Below are positions 8,901 to 16,377 of a stretch of DNA of 53,096 nt, one piece after another. This stretch comes from Candidatus Hydrogenedens sp. (lineage in GTDB: Bacteria > Hydrogenedentota > Hydrogenedentia > Hydrogenedentales > CAITNO01), in NCBI GenBank assembly GCA_012522755.1, contig JAAYJV010000076.1, positions 1 through 53,096 of the forward strand. The letters run 5' to 3'. A model generated the notes under the pieces. The model was not told where the DNA came from. It saw only the letters and a program-made list of their open reading frames with translations, and did not search any database. The position numbers were made by a program, and so were the translations under genes. Every line of letters starts with the position of its first letter. Position 1 is the first letter of the stretch.

Positions 8901-8933
8901 GGACACGACAGCATTACCCCCGGATCTTTTCAC
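5925..8933 (-). CDS. YdbH-like AsmA-family intermembrane bridge protein
   Basis: A product of about 1000 residues with one transmembrane helix near residues 45-66 (a long Leu run) and a very long periplasmic region of short beta-strand repeats with little sequence complexity. The C-terminal part includes STLDHIDLGVF and LVLTGIVRGEVSCVLT, and a final segment ending with SLNLTVDIKADPPALLEAL. This resembles the YdbH branch of AsmA-like proteins, which form grooved beta structures that carry phospholipid between membranes. The assignment leans on the neighbour that carries the YnbE and YdbL domains. The start is uncertain: the frame opens with GTG at 8933 (weak GGGA site 5 bases ahead); a second GTG lies nine codons inside. 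It begins 27 bases after the transglutaminase-like gene, so is in one operon with it. Confidence 0.7.
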   Translation of the reverse strand: MKRSGGNAVVSKEDPSTIHIVGGAEAAQSPESDPAVPAKKTRKGCLLLLLLLLLVFLALLFSGLVEEKLVPSLSERMTGYRVSFERSGINPLCLNRLTVQLKDEGEYSPPLLAIESLQIHWTLPLPSSGMRPLQEIVADHITVNLQDHAFPSAETRDHDSEKSSSFSLPPFVLPRKVRFENLSLHLDRAGAHTRLQGLRGTFELESLEELTAVLGGDHLQAAWFPDGEEEPTSFPEGFMEARMHWSERKLTGEVSLDLPGFLNVQSQLRLALDPVPTLTLTVEDCAAEGPLPGEFLAPFLPLPVSFTSLRAAPLSLEAKLVEGMPAFEELSFDLVCTDLTVGLEEEAWYRGDVTLSTLMEPGEGQLARWTLQLNRQQKLEGTLQAGAGLIQVHAGGEDWPREALLALLPASYKDYDSFLPVEALKNFSCHLQADSSGMHLDGKLNAATTAPFSLTAHFQGEYEWAGTGNFSATLKADKASLGAQADLDPLTGFSVRSEWKDWPLSDLIAFIPADVDGSVLDGLLTGQVVLTKEIGKNSAVKGRLHITDFSHDSFLPGGPLAELSAEATAFFSEDFSLLHSLQGSIEGAEVFSLSLTGGQGDLKQGPIKAALQAEVDLLEVGTVLDKPELWGSARCEASFSTTGWRELLLDPCVLTVESLGYGDYSLPYGEELILQSPARLSLSDFSVSAGPVEATLGETTRLHSDELLLHSAGLAAEGKISFSSDFSPLVAKQWLDDGDGNFSVQVEDFLLNEEGLQGTVSFSLPSASLTFPQSLAQLTGLSAEGHLALAPSLSGEASFSLEEGRAAGITVQAAPARLIFQEGIATIETLRLGLLGGRLDLSLQWEPQASHMPLTLRSTLDHIDLGVFTEEFKPSSLVLTGIVRGEVSCVLTPTRLREFNLMLESTENFSMNRDMVEQLLLNQYMDDVTGGRQMGRMIQSVLGKKAQTAFDCARLTLGLEEERIAGVALLESKSLNLTVDIKADPPALLEALRVRQEQSGGQ

Positions 8934-8960
8934 CTGGATCCCGGTTATGATGTAAGTGAA

Positions 8961-10457
8961 TTATTCTTCCGGAAGAGACTCTTCACCGGCATTCTCAATG
9001 TCATCGGGAATCTCTTCCCGGTTGAGGGGTTCATCCTGCAGCGAAATGGCAAGCCTTCCGATAAGAGGAAGTATGCGCGCCTGCCGGAAAAGATCACCTT
9101 CGGCCAGTTTGATATGGGTCACGTCAACGGGAATCTGATTGAAAGCAGGATCCACATCGATCCATTCTCCCATCCAGACAGTGGCCCACTGATGAAAATA
9201 GAAACCCGGTCTGGCTCCCTCCACATAAATCAATCCGGCCGATATTTTTGCAGGGATTCCGGCTGCACATGCCAGCCCTACAAAAAGTACGGTATATTCC
9301 GTGCAGTCCCCTTCCAGACTTTCCAGAGCATCCAGGGCATTGGAAAGCCTGGCGGAGTAAACGCTTTTCATATTGCCATAGACCCAGGAACAGATTTTTT
9401 GAGAGGCTTTGAGAATGTTCGTTTCATCGCCCACAATTTCCCGGGCCTTTTCAATCAGCCGGGGATCATCACTCTGAATATAGGCGCTGGGTCTGGTATG
9501 ACGCAACAGCTCGGGATCTTCCAGTGGCAGGGTCGGAATATCCAGCAGAGACAGGTCTGTTTTTTCAGCGTAAAAATCAACCTGATCATCGAGCAGAGCC
9601 ATGTGCTGACGGATATCATTGAAGAGATGTGCCTCCCGCAGCGGGCCGGTGAGCCGCAATCGCAGCCAGGGACGTGATCGGGCATCACTGATCCCCTCGG
9701 GAAGTATCACGGCATTGGAGACCATGGTATCCACCGTATAATCCACGTCTTTTGCGGAGTCTTCCGGCTCAAGACGCATGGTAAACACATCGGAGACCAG
9801 ATCCTCCACAGTGGTGCCGTCTTCGGCCACGAAAGAAGTGGATTCTATATCCATCAGATCCAGAACACTGTGGACCTCATAAATTTTCGTGCTTACGCCA
9901 TTGAAAATGCGCTCTTCCACTCCTGCGATACGGCTCATGCCCATGACCTCTTTCTGGTACATGGGTTCAAAGACAGAAAAATTGAGGACGGCGCCCGGCT
10001 CAGGATTACTGCGAATCCACAGAGCGTCACGGAGCGCATCGTTCAGCGATTCCTGGGGACGGGGGAAACTCTCTTCCCGGACAGCACCGCCCAGAGCACT
10101 TTTCATGACCATTTCATCTCCCTGAACCAAGGCATGAAAGGAGGAGGATTGAGCCGGATCCTGCATCTCCATGTCTATGCTCAGCAACTTCCCGTCCTTC
10201 GCATAAGAACGTTTGGTCATGATGCTCATTCCCTGCTTCGCACCGGACATGGTCACACGAAAGCGGGCATCTTCCAGAACCTCCACCTCTTCGCGCTCAT
10301 TCACCGTAATGCGCTTTACCAGATACCCGACTTTTTCCCCGTTAAAATACAGACCGTACCAGTTATCGCCCAGATAAGGGGTGATATCCAGCGTCTCCGC
10401 CGTTACGAGACTGCAAGTCATTATAATTCCGGCCATGATCTGCCATTTCGTCATCAT
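8961..10457 (-). CDS. Secreted transglutaminase-like (papain-fold) protein
   Basis: A 498-residue protein with an N-terminal signal sequence (about residues 1-20, cleavage near VTAET). The N-terminal half is beta-rich, starting with DNWYGLYFNGEKVGYLVKRI. The C-terminal half is a transglutaminase-like core: helix KASQKICSWVYGNMK, nucleophile Cys in LEGDCTEYTVLF, His in FHQWATVW, and Asp in EWIDVDPAFNQ, so the Cys-His-Asp triad is complete. Bacterial members are usually proteases or amidases rather than crosslinkers; the substrate is unknown. A paralogue lies at 22203-23684. The start has AGGAG 7 bases upstream. It lies 36 bases behind the CapA-like gene and 27 ahead of the YdbH-like gene, suggesting an envelope-related unit. 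Confidence 0.88.
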   Translation of the reverse strand: MMTKWQIMAGIIMTCSLVTAETLDITPYLGDNWYGLYFNGEKVGYLVKRITVNEREEVEVLEDARFRVTMSGAKQGMSIMTKRSYAKDGKLLSIDMEMQDPAQSSSFHALVQGDEMVMKSALGGAVREESFPRPQESLNDALRDALWIRSNPEPGAVLNFSVFEPMYQKEVMGMSRIAGVEERIFNGVSTKIYEVHSVLDLMDIESTSFVAEDGTTVEDLVSDVFTMRLEPEDSAKDVDYTVDTMVSNAVILPEGISDARSRPWLRLRLTGPLREAHLFNDIRQHMALLDDQVDFYAEKTDLSLLDIPTLPLEDPELLRHTRPSAYIQSDDPRLIEKAREIVGDETNILKASQKICSWVYGNMKSVYSARLSNALDALESLEGDCTEYTVLFVGLACAAGIPAKISAGLIYVEGARPGFYFHQWATVWMGEWIDVDPAFNQIPVDVTHIKLAEGDLFRQARILPLIGRLAISLQDEPLNREEIPDDIENAGEESLPEE

Positions 10458-10493
10458 ATTGTTTCTCCTGAAGTAGCCCCCATTTTAACGCAT

Positions 10494-11552
10494 TCACTCC
10501 TTCATTATGTAACCGGCCGGAGAATCCTCTTTCCGGGGAAGGGGCCATTCGCTGCGACTGAAGGGCTTGCTGTTCATACGCCAGGGATTGACTTCAAACT
10601 CAAAGGGCATATAACTGACTCTTTCAATGCCCTCTTTATTCAGAAACAAGGTATAAACACGCGTGTCTCTTGTGCGCAGACACCCCTGCTGGAAAAGAAA
10701 ATTGCCCAGACTGTAAAAAATGATGCCCTCCTCATAAAATTCCACCTCCTGCAAAATATGAGGATGATGGCCCAGAACGGCCGTGGCACCTGCTTCTATC
10801 ATGAAACGACCCAACCACCGCTGATCGCTGGTAACACAAGTATTGTATTCCTCCCCCCAATGGATGGAAATCACCACATGATCCGCCTCTTCACGGGCCC
10901 GGGAAATATCACGTTGGAGTCGCTCACAGGTGGCACGGACAGGACGGAGCGGTGCCCGGTAATAATCCGCAGGATAAACGTTGCAATAAGAAAGCAACGC
11001 CAGCCGGCCCCCTTTGGCTTCCATGAGGACAGCTTCCTGATGCTCCCCATCTGAGGAAATGCCACTATGCAGGATTCCTGTTTTTTCCAGATGATACAGC
11101 GTATCAGCCAGTGCCTCATCACCGTAGTCCAGCACATGGTTGTTGGCCAGGCTGACAACGGTAAAGCCTGTTTCCACCAGCGCTTCCACGGTCCACGGCG
11201 CAGATCTGAAATTCCACTGACGACCGGCCGATCTCCCACGCAGAGATAAGGGTGTCTCAAGATTGCAGAAAGCGAAATCCGCCTCTTTCAGATAACGACG
11301 GGCCGGACGCATCAGAGCACTGTAATCGCAGTAGTCCGCCTGCACTTCTTCTGTGCTGCGCCAGGCGCAATTGGGCGACAAAAGAACATCTCCCGCAACA
11401 GCCAGAACCAGCGTGGACTTGCCTGTCTGATAATCCGCCAGGGCAACAGCTGTACTTGACGGCAAGGTATCACATCCTGCAAAGAGTGAAAGTCCAAAAG
11501 CAAGACAGATGATTTTGAACAGTGGGCAAGACCTTTTTCTCATGGGCTTCAC
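10494..11552 (-). CDS. CapA/PgsA-type metallophosphatase-fold lipoprotein
   Basis: Belongs to the CapA family, which includes a component of poly-gamma-glutamate capsule synthesis. The N-terminus is a lipoprotein signal ending LSLFAGC. The calcineurin-like core shows AVAGDVLLS, FCNLETPL, VVSLANNHVLDYG, VISIHWGEEY, AVLGHHPHILQ and IIFYSLGNFLF in the expected order, giving the metal ligands (Asp, Asn, His). No capB or capC synthetase genes are nearby, so a capsule role is not implied; many members are uncharacterised. The frame opens at GTG 11552 with GGGA 4 bases ahead; an ATG three codons inside (11543) is an equally plausible start. It is the first gene of the leftward cluster and follows a repeat-rich spacer. 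Confidence 0.88.
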   Translation of the reverse strand: MKPMRKRSCPLFKIICLAFGLSLFAGCDTLPSSTAVALADYQTGKSTLVLAVAGDVLLSPNCAWRSTEEVQADYCDYSALMRPARRYLKEADFAFCNLETPLSLRGRSAGRQWNFRSAPWTVEALVETGFTVVSLANNHVLDYGDEALADTLYHLEKTGILHSGISSDGEHQEAVLMEAKGGRLALLSYCNVYPADYYRAPLRPVRATCERLQRDISRAREEADHVVISIHWGEEYNTCVTSDQRWLGRFMIEAGATAVLGHHPHILQEVEFYEEGIIFYSLGNFLFQQGCLRTRDTRVYTLFLNKEGIERVSYMPFEFEVNPWRMNSKPFSRSEWPLPRKEDSPAGYIMKE

Positions 11553-11624
11553 TATATCCCGTTGACAAATTTAAATCAAACGGAAAAGATACAGGTGATA
11601 TACAAAGATCCACAATCTTAATGC

Positions 11625-11660
11625 GTCCACTCTGTTCATTTTGTCCATTTTGTCCATTGA
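11625..11660 (+). repeat. 9-bp tandem repeat, GTCCATTTT type, four units
   Basis: Four consecutive 9-base units beginning G-T-(C/T)-C-A. Shorter versions of the same motif occur around 12403-12420 and 29501-29530. Confidence 0.8.
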
Positions 11661-11698
11661 CTCTGAATCAAAACCAAGAACCAACCCCATCCCTCGCA

Positions 11699-11800
11699 GA
11701 TCCGACTGATCCGACCGATCCGACTGACTCTCTGGAGACTGTTGATGCCTTCGTATATCTTATGTGCCTCACGACATACCCCCCGCCGTCATTCCGGTTT
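11699..11800 (+). repeat. Module B copy 1: 9-bp tandem tract plus shared 70-base tail
   Basis: Starts with three units of GATCCGACT/C (9 bp) and continues into a tail containing CTGGAGAC, a CCTC-ACGACATACC segment and CCCCGCCGTCATTCCGG. The same arrangement is present at 52479-52587 (minus strand) and, shortened, at 52993-53066. Confidence 0.75.
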
Positions 11801-11968
11801 TTTTGCGACCCGGCACCCGCACCAGAGTATTCAGCCACAACAACGCAAAAAAGACCGGGATCCAGATTGGGAAGACGAAGAAAAGCACAACCTACTCTCT
11901 TCAGCGTTTTGTGTTGCTTTTGCGTTACTTTATCTTCTCGACACTGTCAGAAAGCCGTCTGGTATTTA

Positions 11969-12175
11969 CCTGGGAACGCCAATTTCCACATTGGCAGGAC
12001 ACCCGGGAATAGACCATGACTTATTTATGCATTTGACGGGAGAACAAAGACTCAGGGTTTACAAAGGCTTTCATTTAATTAGTGGTCAGCGAAAGACCTG
12101 TTGCCGAATCATTGTTTATAAAAAAATCGATGCCATAACTCGCTGTCTGCCAATGTGGAAATTGGCGTTCCCAGG
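11969..12175. repeat. Inverted pair of palindromic repeats A1/A2
   Basis: A1 (11969-11996) reads CCTGGGAAC then GCCAATTTCCACATTGGC, itself a hairpin with 6-bp stem. A2 (12148-12175) is its exact reverse complement. The pair encloses about 150 bases of unrelated sequence, like a BIME made of two REP-type units. Confidence 0.8.
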
Positions 12176-12430
12176 TGCGCAACTCAAAGTCATCAGTCCT
12201 ATCCCCTATCACCTATATTCCTCCGCCGGCATTCCGATTTTCTATCTTTTTGTTCTTCCAAGAGACAAATTTGCATGTTGTGTATTCCGTGGGTGATGCA
12301 TTAACCTTAAGTACTTTCTGCGTAAAGTTTTCTGAGTAATGGATTTGTTTGAGAAAACAATACTTGAGGGACTTCAGTGGCTCAGAGGAGTCACGGGACT
12401 CTGTCCATCCTGTCCCCTCTTCAAATAAAG

Positions 12431-12459
12431 TTGAACCTGAGAGGCAAGGCGTTTATACT
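12431..12459 (+). promoter_or_regulatory. Sigma70-type promoter of the symporter gene
   Basis: TTGAAC, a 17-base spacer, then TATACT. Transcription would start near 12466 and give a leader of about 65 bases. Confidence 0.72.
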
Positions 12460-12531
12460 CTAAATTTCCAGGCCTCTCCCCAATCATCGGGGCAAGGCTG
12501 TTGACTGACTTCAGTATCTTGGAGAAGGGTT

Positions 12532-14097
12532 ATGCAAAAACGCAACCACGACGGGTGGGCAACCCGTTTTGGATTGATTATGGCCATGGCGGGAAATGCG
12601 GTGGGACTGGGAAATTTTCTTCGTTTCCCGGGCAAGGCTGCGGCTTTCGGCGGCGCTTTCATGATCCCCTATTTTCTTGTGCTCATTCTGGTGGGCATTC
12701 CTCTTCTCTGGATGGAATGGACCATCGGGCGTTTCGGGGGCCGTTACAATCACGGCAGCACACCGGGCATGTTCCACCGGATGTGGTCTCATCCGATGTC
12801 GAAGTATCTGGGCATCTTCGGCATTCTCCTGCCGGCCATGGTAGGCGTCTATTACATTTATATAGAATCCTGGTCTCTGGGGTATGCGTGGCAGACAGCC
12901 ACAGGCAGGTATTGGGGTCAGAGTTCTTATGATTCCATGAGCGAAGTTTTCACTTCTTATCTGGGTATCAGCGGAAAGTTTCTCTCCTTCAATCCCCAGG
13001 CATACTTCTTCTTTCTCATCACCTTTCTGATCAATGTTGTTGTATTCAGTCGCGGCATTGCCCGGGGTATTGAGCTTGTGGCGCGCTATTGTGTTCCCAT
13101 GCTCATGGTTCTGGGTATTGTACTGGCCATACGTGTTCTCACCCTGCCTCCTCAGGAAGGGCGCAGTATCAGCGACGGGCTGGCTCAGGTCTGGCACGTA
13201 AGTGACTGGCGTGTATTGCTGAAATCAGATGTATGGATTGCCGCAGCCGGTCAGATTTTCTTTACTCTGAGCGTGGGCCTGGGAATGATCCACACCTATG
13301 CGAGCTATCTGAGCCAGGAAAATGATATAACGCTCAACGGTCTTTCGGCCAGCGCCATGAACGAATTCGCCGAGGTGATTCTGGGCGGGACCATCGCCAT
13401 TCCGGCAGCCGTACTTTTCTTCGGCGTTACACAGACGCAGGATATCGCTGCGGGAGGCACTTTCTCGCTGGGATTCTTTGCGCTCCCCGTCATTTTTCAA
13501 CAGATGCCCGGCGGACAGTTTTTCGGGACACTCTGGTTCTTTCTGCTCTTTCTGGCGGGTCTGACCTCGTCCATGGCCATGTTCACGCCGCTGCTTCTTT
13601 TTCTGGAAGACGAGTTGCAGGTTTACCGGAAAAAAGCCGTCAATATCATGGGCTTCGTTATTTTCCTGCTCATGCAACCGGTTATTCTTTTCATGCACCA
13701 TGGTTTGCTCGACGAGCTGGATTACTGGATGGGTGAGTTTTGTCTGGTCCTTTTCGCAGCCATTGAGACCATTCTCTTCAGTTGGATTTTCGGGGCCGTA
13801 CGGGGCTGGGAAGAGCTGCATCAGGGTGCGGAATTGAAAGTGCCGCGCATTTTCTTTTACATCATCAAATATATCACACCCACCTTCATGGTGATTTTGC
13901 TGGGCTGGTGGGTCTATGACAGTCTCTGGGACCGCTTGTTCATGACCGGAGTGGATCCCGCCTCAAAGCCCTATCTGTGGCTGGCCAGAATCATGATCAT
14001 GGCCGTGGCGACCTTCCTGGTCTGGGGAGTACGTCATGCCTGGAAAACGCACCACAAGTTTTTTGATGCCGATGAAATAGAAGGGGAAAGCATATGA
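12532..14097 (+). CDS. Sodium-dependent amino-acid symporter, NSS/SNF family
   Basis: A 521-residue inner-membrane protein that should import an amino acid or related substrate with Na+. TM1 contains the unwound NSS core motif MAGNAVGLGNFLRFP at about residues 19-33, where the Na+ and substrate sites form. Further hydrophobic segments give 11-12 helices over the full length. TM6 region reads AAAGQIFFTLSVGLGMIHTYASY (split here as AAAGQIFFTL and SVGLGMIHTY), the usual second unwound helix. The start ATG follows GAAGGG. Its stop codon overlaps the start of a 44-codon gene, typical of NSS transporters with a small subunit. Substrate cannot be read from the sequence; methionine/alanine types are those known to use a small partner. 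Confidence 0.93.
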   Translation: MQKRNHDGWATRFGLIMAMAGNAVGLGNFLRFPGKAAAFGGAFMIPYFLVLILVGIPLLWMEWTIGRFGGRYNHGSTPGMFHRMWSHPMSKYLGIFGILLPAMVGVYYIYIESWSLGYAWQTATGRYWGQSSYDSMSEVFTSYLGISGKFLSFNPQAYFFFLITFLINVVVFSRGIARGIELVARYCVPMLMVLGIVLAIRVLTLPPQEGRSISDGLAQVWHVSDWRVLLKSDVWIAAAGQIFFTLSVGLGMIHTYASYLSQENDITLNGLSASAMNEFAEVILGGTIAIPAAVLFFGVTQTQDIAAGGTFSLGFFALPVIFQQMPGGQFFGTLWFFLLFLAGLTSSMAMFTPLLLFLEDELQVYRKKAVNIMGFVIFLLMQPVILFMHHGLLDELDYWMGEFCLVLFAAIETILFSWIFGAVRGWEELHQGAELKVPRIFFYIIKYITPTFMVILLGWWVYDSLWDRLFMTGVDPASKPYLWLARIMIMAVATFLVWGVRHAWKTHHKFFDADEIEGESI

Positions 14098-14228
14098 CAC
14101 CACTCTCCTGGCTGTATATGGGTCTGGTCTGGATCGTTATCCTGATCATGAATATTTTCTGTTTCACCCGCATCTTCTCACGGAACAATAAGAAAGACAC
14201 GGAGCAACCAGGACAGGATTCCTCCTGA
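14094..14228 (+). CDS. Small membrane partner of the NSS symporter (MetS-like)
   Basis: A 44-residue protein whose ATG overlaps the symporter TGA (ATGA), with AGGGG 8 bases ahead, so translation is probably coupled. It has one transmembrane helix at about residues 5-27 (LYMGLVWIVILIMNIFCF), followed by a positive RIFSRNNKK tail that should face the cytoplasm, and a hydrophilic end. Size, single helix and position match the MetS small subunits required by some NSS methionine/alanine importers (MetPS in corynebacteria). Primary sequence similarity of such tiny proteins is weak, so the functional name is an inference. It ends 2 bases before the stop of a convergent gene. Confidence 0.75.
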   Translation: MTPLSWLYMGLVWIVILIMNIFCFTRIFSRNNKKDTEQPGQDSS

Positions 14229-14230
14229 GA

Positions 14231-14851
14231 TCAGTCCTCGCTGTTCTCTTCAGGATCGGCCGCATCTTCGAGGTCTTCGAGATCAGCCGGTGGGGCGAGA
14301 TCGGAGGCTTCCACAACGACGGGCTCTTCCAGCGGAACAGTTTCAGGCTCCACCTCAATCTCAGCAGGAGCATTCACTTCATCCGCAAAGGCTTCAGCCG
14401 GTTCTCCGCCTTCGGCAAGTCTGGCGCAAACCCCTTCGAGCAGTGCCGAGCCCGGCGCCGGATCACTCTGTTTACGGTCATGCCAGTTGGGATGGGTCAG
14501 CAGGGTGACCCCGTAGATCTGCCGGATACTTTCCACGGCCACAGCTGTTTCATTGTCGGAGAGTCGGGCCAGTTCCACTGTGAATTTGGTGCGTTTGGGC
14601 TGCATCCACAAAACACGTTTCAGCGGAGAATATGCGACGAAATAGCCGCGCTTGTCCATGGTATACAGTTCATAACCCTGTTCACGAAGCACATATTTCA
14701 CGGTCTGCCAGGTATCTTCATAGGAACTGTTGACGGTTGTCTCTTCGCGCAGCGCAAAGCCGGAGGTATCGCGAGCAGCCCGGGCACAACCGAGCCCGGT
14801 CAGAGCCACAACCAGAACCAGAAAACTGTTGATTACTGTGGAACGCATCAT
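14231..14851 (-). CDS. Lipoprotein of unknown function
   Basis: A 206-residue predicted lipoprotein. I chose the ATG at 14851 because GGGAG lies 8 bases upstream; the frame is open further up to 14905 without a ribosome site. The signal is MMRSTVINSFLVLVVALTGL followed by GC, a lipobox with Leu at -2. The mature part has a compact region of about 100 residues (NSSYEDTWQTVKYVLREQGY, then RGYFVAYSPLKRVLWM and a beta-rich stretch), a fold reminiscent of small outer-membrane lipoproteins in which one helix packs on beta strands, but I recognise no family. The last 60 residues are very acidic and Pro-rich. It lies 99 bases downstream of pilR and may belong to that operon. Confidence 0.65.
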   Translation of the reverse strand: MMRSTVINSFLVLVVALTGLGCARAARDTSGFALREETTVNSSYEDTWQTVKYVLREQGYELYTMDKRGYFVAYSPLKRVLWMQPKRTKFTVELARLSDNETAVAVESIRQIYGVTLLTHPNWHDRKQSDPAPGSALLEGVCARLAEGGEPAEAFADEVNAPAEIEVEPETVPLEEPVVVEASDLAPPADLEDLEDAADPEENSED

Positions 14852-14950
14852 GGTAAATTCTCCCTTGAACATTGGGGACATTGTACCTGTTTTTTGATCG
14901 GGCATTCAAAAAAAGGAAAATAAGAAGCCTCTTTCCCGACTTTACAGAGC

Positions 14951-16357
14951 TCAGGAAGGGTCTGTAGACAATTCATATTTATCAAGACGGTAGCGCAATG
15001 CGCGGACATTGAGGCCCAGAAGCTGCGCTGTTTCCTGCTGCGAATAGCCGGTCTGTTCCAGAGCACGGCACAAATATGCTTTTTCAATCCGCGCCATTTC
15101 TTCTTCCAGCTGAAACCCTTCAACAGGGATTTGTGCCGGAACCTGGGGCATCTCAACGCTTGTCGGAATATTCCGGATATATTCGGGCAGGTCTTCCAGT
15201 TGCAGCGATTCGCTGTCACTCAATCCCAGGGCGCGCTCAAGAACATTGCTCAGTTCACGGATATTTCCGGGCCAGCCATAACGCAGCAAGGCCTCTTCCA
15301 CCATCTGATCCACCGCTTTCGCAGGAAGATTCATGCTTTCGCCATGCTTTTTGATCAAATGCTTCACAAGCAACGGAATATCTTCCTTCCGTTCGCGAAG
15401 AGGAGGAATCCGGATGGGAATTACATTGAGACGATAATAGAGATCATCTCTGAAATGCCCTTCCTCAACCATGGCTCTCAGGTTCCGGTTTGTTGCCGAA
15501 AGAACTCGCACATCCACTGTGGTGGAGCTGATGCTCCCTACAGGGGTGACGCAGTTGTCATCGAGCACACGGAGCAGCTTGACCTGAAGTTGCAGGGGCA
15601 TCTCGCCGATCTCGTCCAGAAAAATCGTGCCTCCGTTCGCAATGACGAACAGGCCTTCCTTATCATGGACGGCACCGGTAAAGGCCCCTTTTTTATAGCC
15701 GAAAAGTTCACTTTCGAGAAGCATTTCCGGAATGCCCCCACAGTTGATGGCCACAAAGGGCTTGTCCGCTCTGGGGCTCAGGGTGTGCAATGCCCGGGCA
15801 ACCAGTTCCTTGCCCACACCACTTTCGCCCTGAATGGCCACCGTACTGGGCAGGGCCGCCACACGCCGGATCAGACTGAGCACTTCAATAAAAGCGGGGC
15901 TGGCTCCCACCATGGTGTCCAGACGCCCCATGCGGGTCTGTTCCGCGCGAAAAGCCTCATTCTCCTGCATGAGCCGCCGTTTTTGCAGGGCGCGCTCTAT
16001 TCGCAGAAGCATTTCCTCATTGCTTTTGAAGGGCTTTTGAATATAATCCGCCGCGCCCAGACGCATGGCTTCAATGGCCGTGTCTATGCTTCCATGGGCT
16101 GTCATCATGATGGTCGGTGTCATGGGCGACTGGTTTTTCAGATACTCCAGAAGACGCAGTCCGGCGTCCCGATCCTTGTCCATGTACAGATCGGTCAGTA
16201 CGAGATCAACCCCTTGTACCTGAAACAGTTCAATGGCATCTTCCACGGAAAGGCTGGTCTGGACACTGTAGCCCGCATTGCCCAGCACAATATCCAGAAC
16301 CTCGCACATGCTTTGTTCATCATCCACAACGAGAATATGATGTTTTTGAGTGCTCAT
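14951..16357 (-). CDS. pilR: Sigma54-dependent response regulator, PilR-like
   Basis: NtrC-family regulator. Receiver domain at the N-terminus: ILVVDDE, phospho-acceptor Asp at about residue 56 in LVLTDLYMD, MMTAHGS and YIQKPF. Central AAA+ domain: Walker A GESGVGKE, the sigma54-contacting GAFTGA loop, Walker B GGTIFLDEIGEM, and the R-finger region RDDLYYRLNVIPI. The C-terminal helix-turn-helix reads TGYSQQETAQLLGLNVRALRYRL. With PilS it should switch on sigma54-dependent genes, in known systems pilA; no pilA is visible here. Start: ATG 16357, with AGGAG 14 bases upstream. An alternative ATG at 16381 overlaps the pilS stop (ATGA), which would couple translation but has no ribosome site of its own. 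Confidence 0.88.
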   Translation of the reverse strand: MSTQKHHILVVDDEQSMCEVLDIVLGNAGYSVQTSLSVEDAIELFQVQGVDLVLTDLYMDKDRDAGLRLLEYLKNQSPMTPTIMMTAHGSIDTAIEAMRLGAADYIQKPFKSNEEMLLRIERALQKRRLMQENEAFRAEQTRMGRLDTMVGASPAFIEVLSLIRRVAALPSTVAIQGESGVGKELVARALHTLSPRADKPFVAINCGGIPEMLLESELFGYKKGAFTGAVHDKEGLFVIANGGTIFLDEIGEMPLQLQVKLLRVLDDNCVTPVGSISSTTVDVRVLSATNRNLRAMVEEGHFRDDLYYRLNVIPIRIPPLRERKEDIPLLVKHLIKKHGESMNLPAKAVDQMVEEALLRYGWPGNIRELSNVLERALGLSDSESLQLEDLPEYIRNIPTSVEMPQVPAQIPVEGFQLEEEMARIEKAYLCRALEQTGYSQQETAQLLGLNVRALRYRLDKYELSTDPS

Positions 16358-16377
16358 GGACTGCTGAAATTCTCCTT

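Larger units (their letters stand above)
11553..12430. other. Repeat-rich spacer without genes (first of three)
   Basis: Nearly 900 bases between the CapA-like gene and the symporter promoter. The open frames here are short and driven by tandem repeats. It carries two 9-bp tandem tracts, a module of about 100 bases shared with the right end of the window, an inverted pair of palindromes, and a stretch at about 12220-12360 that resembles 52380-52500 on the other strand (shared GAGTAATGGATTTGTT and TTTTTGTTCT segments). It is more AT-rich than the flanking genes. Confidence 0.75.

Noticed and set aside
11522-12019. Open frame encoding Asp-Pro-Thr repeats, also seen at 52369-52638 (minus)
   Set aside because: The peptide repeats follow from 9-bp tandem DNA repeats in non-genic spacers; no ribosome site, and the frame crosses other repeats.
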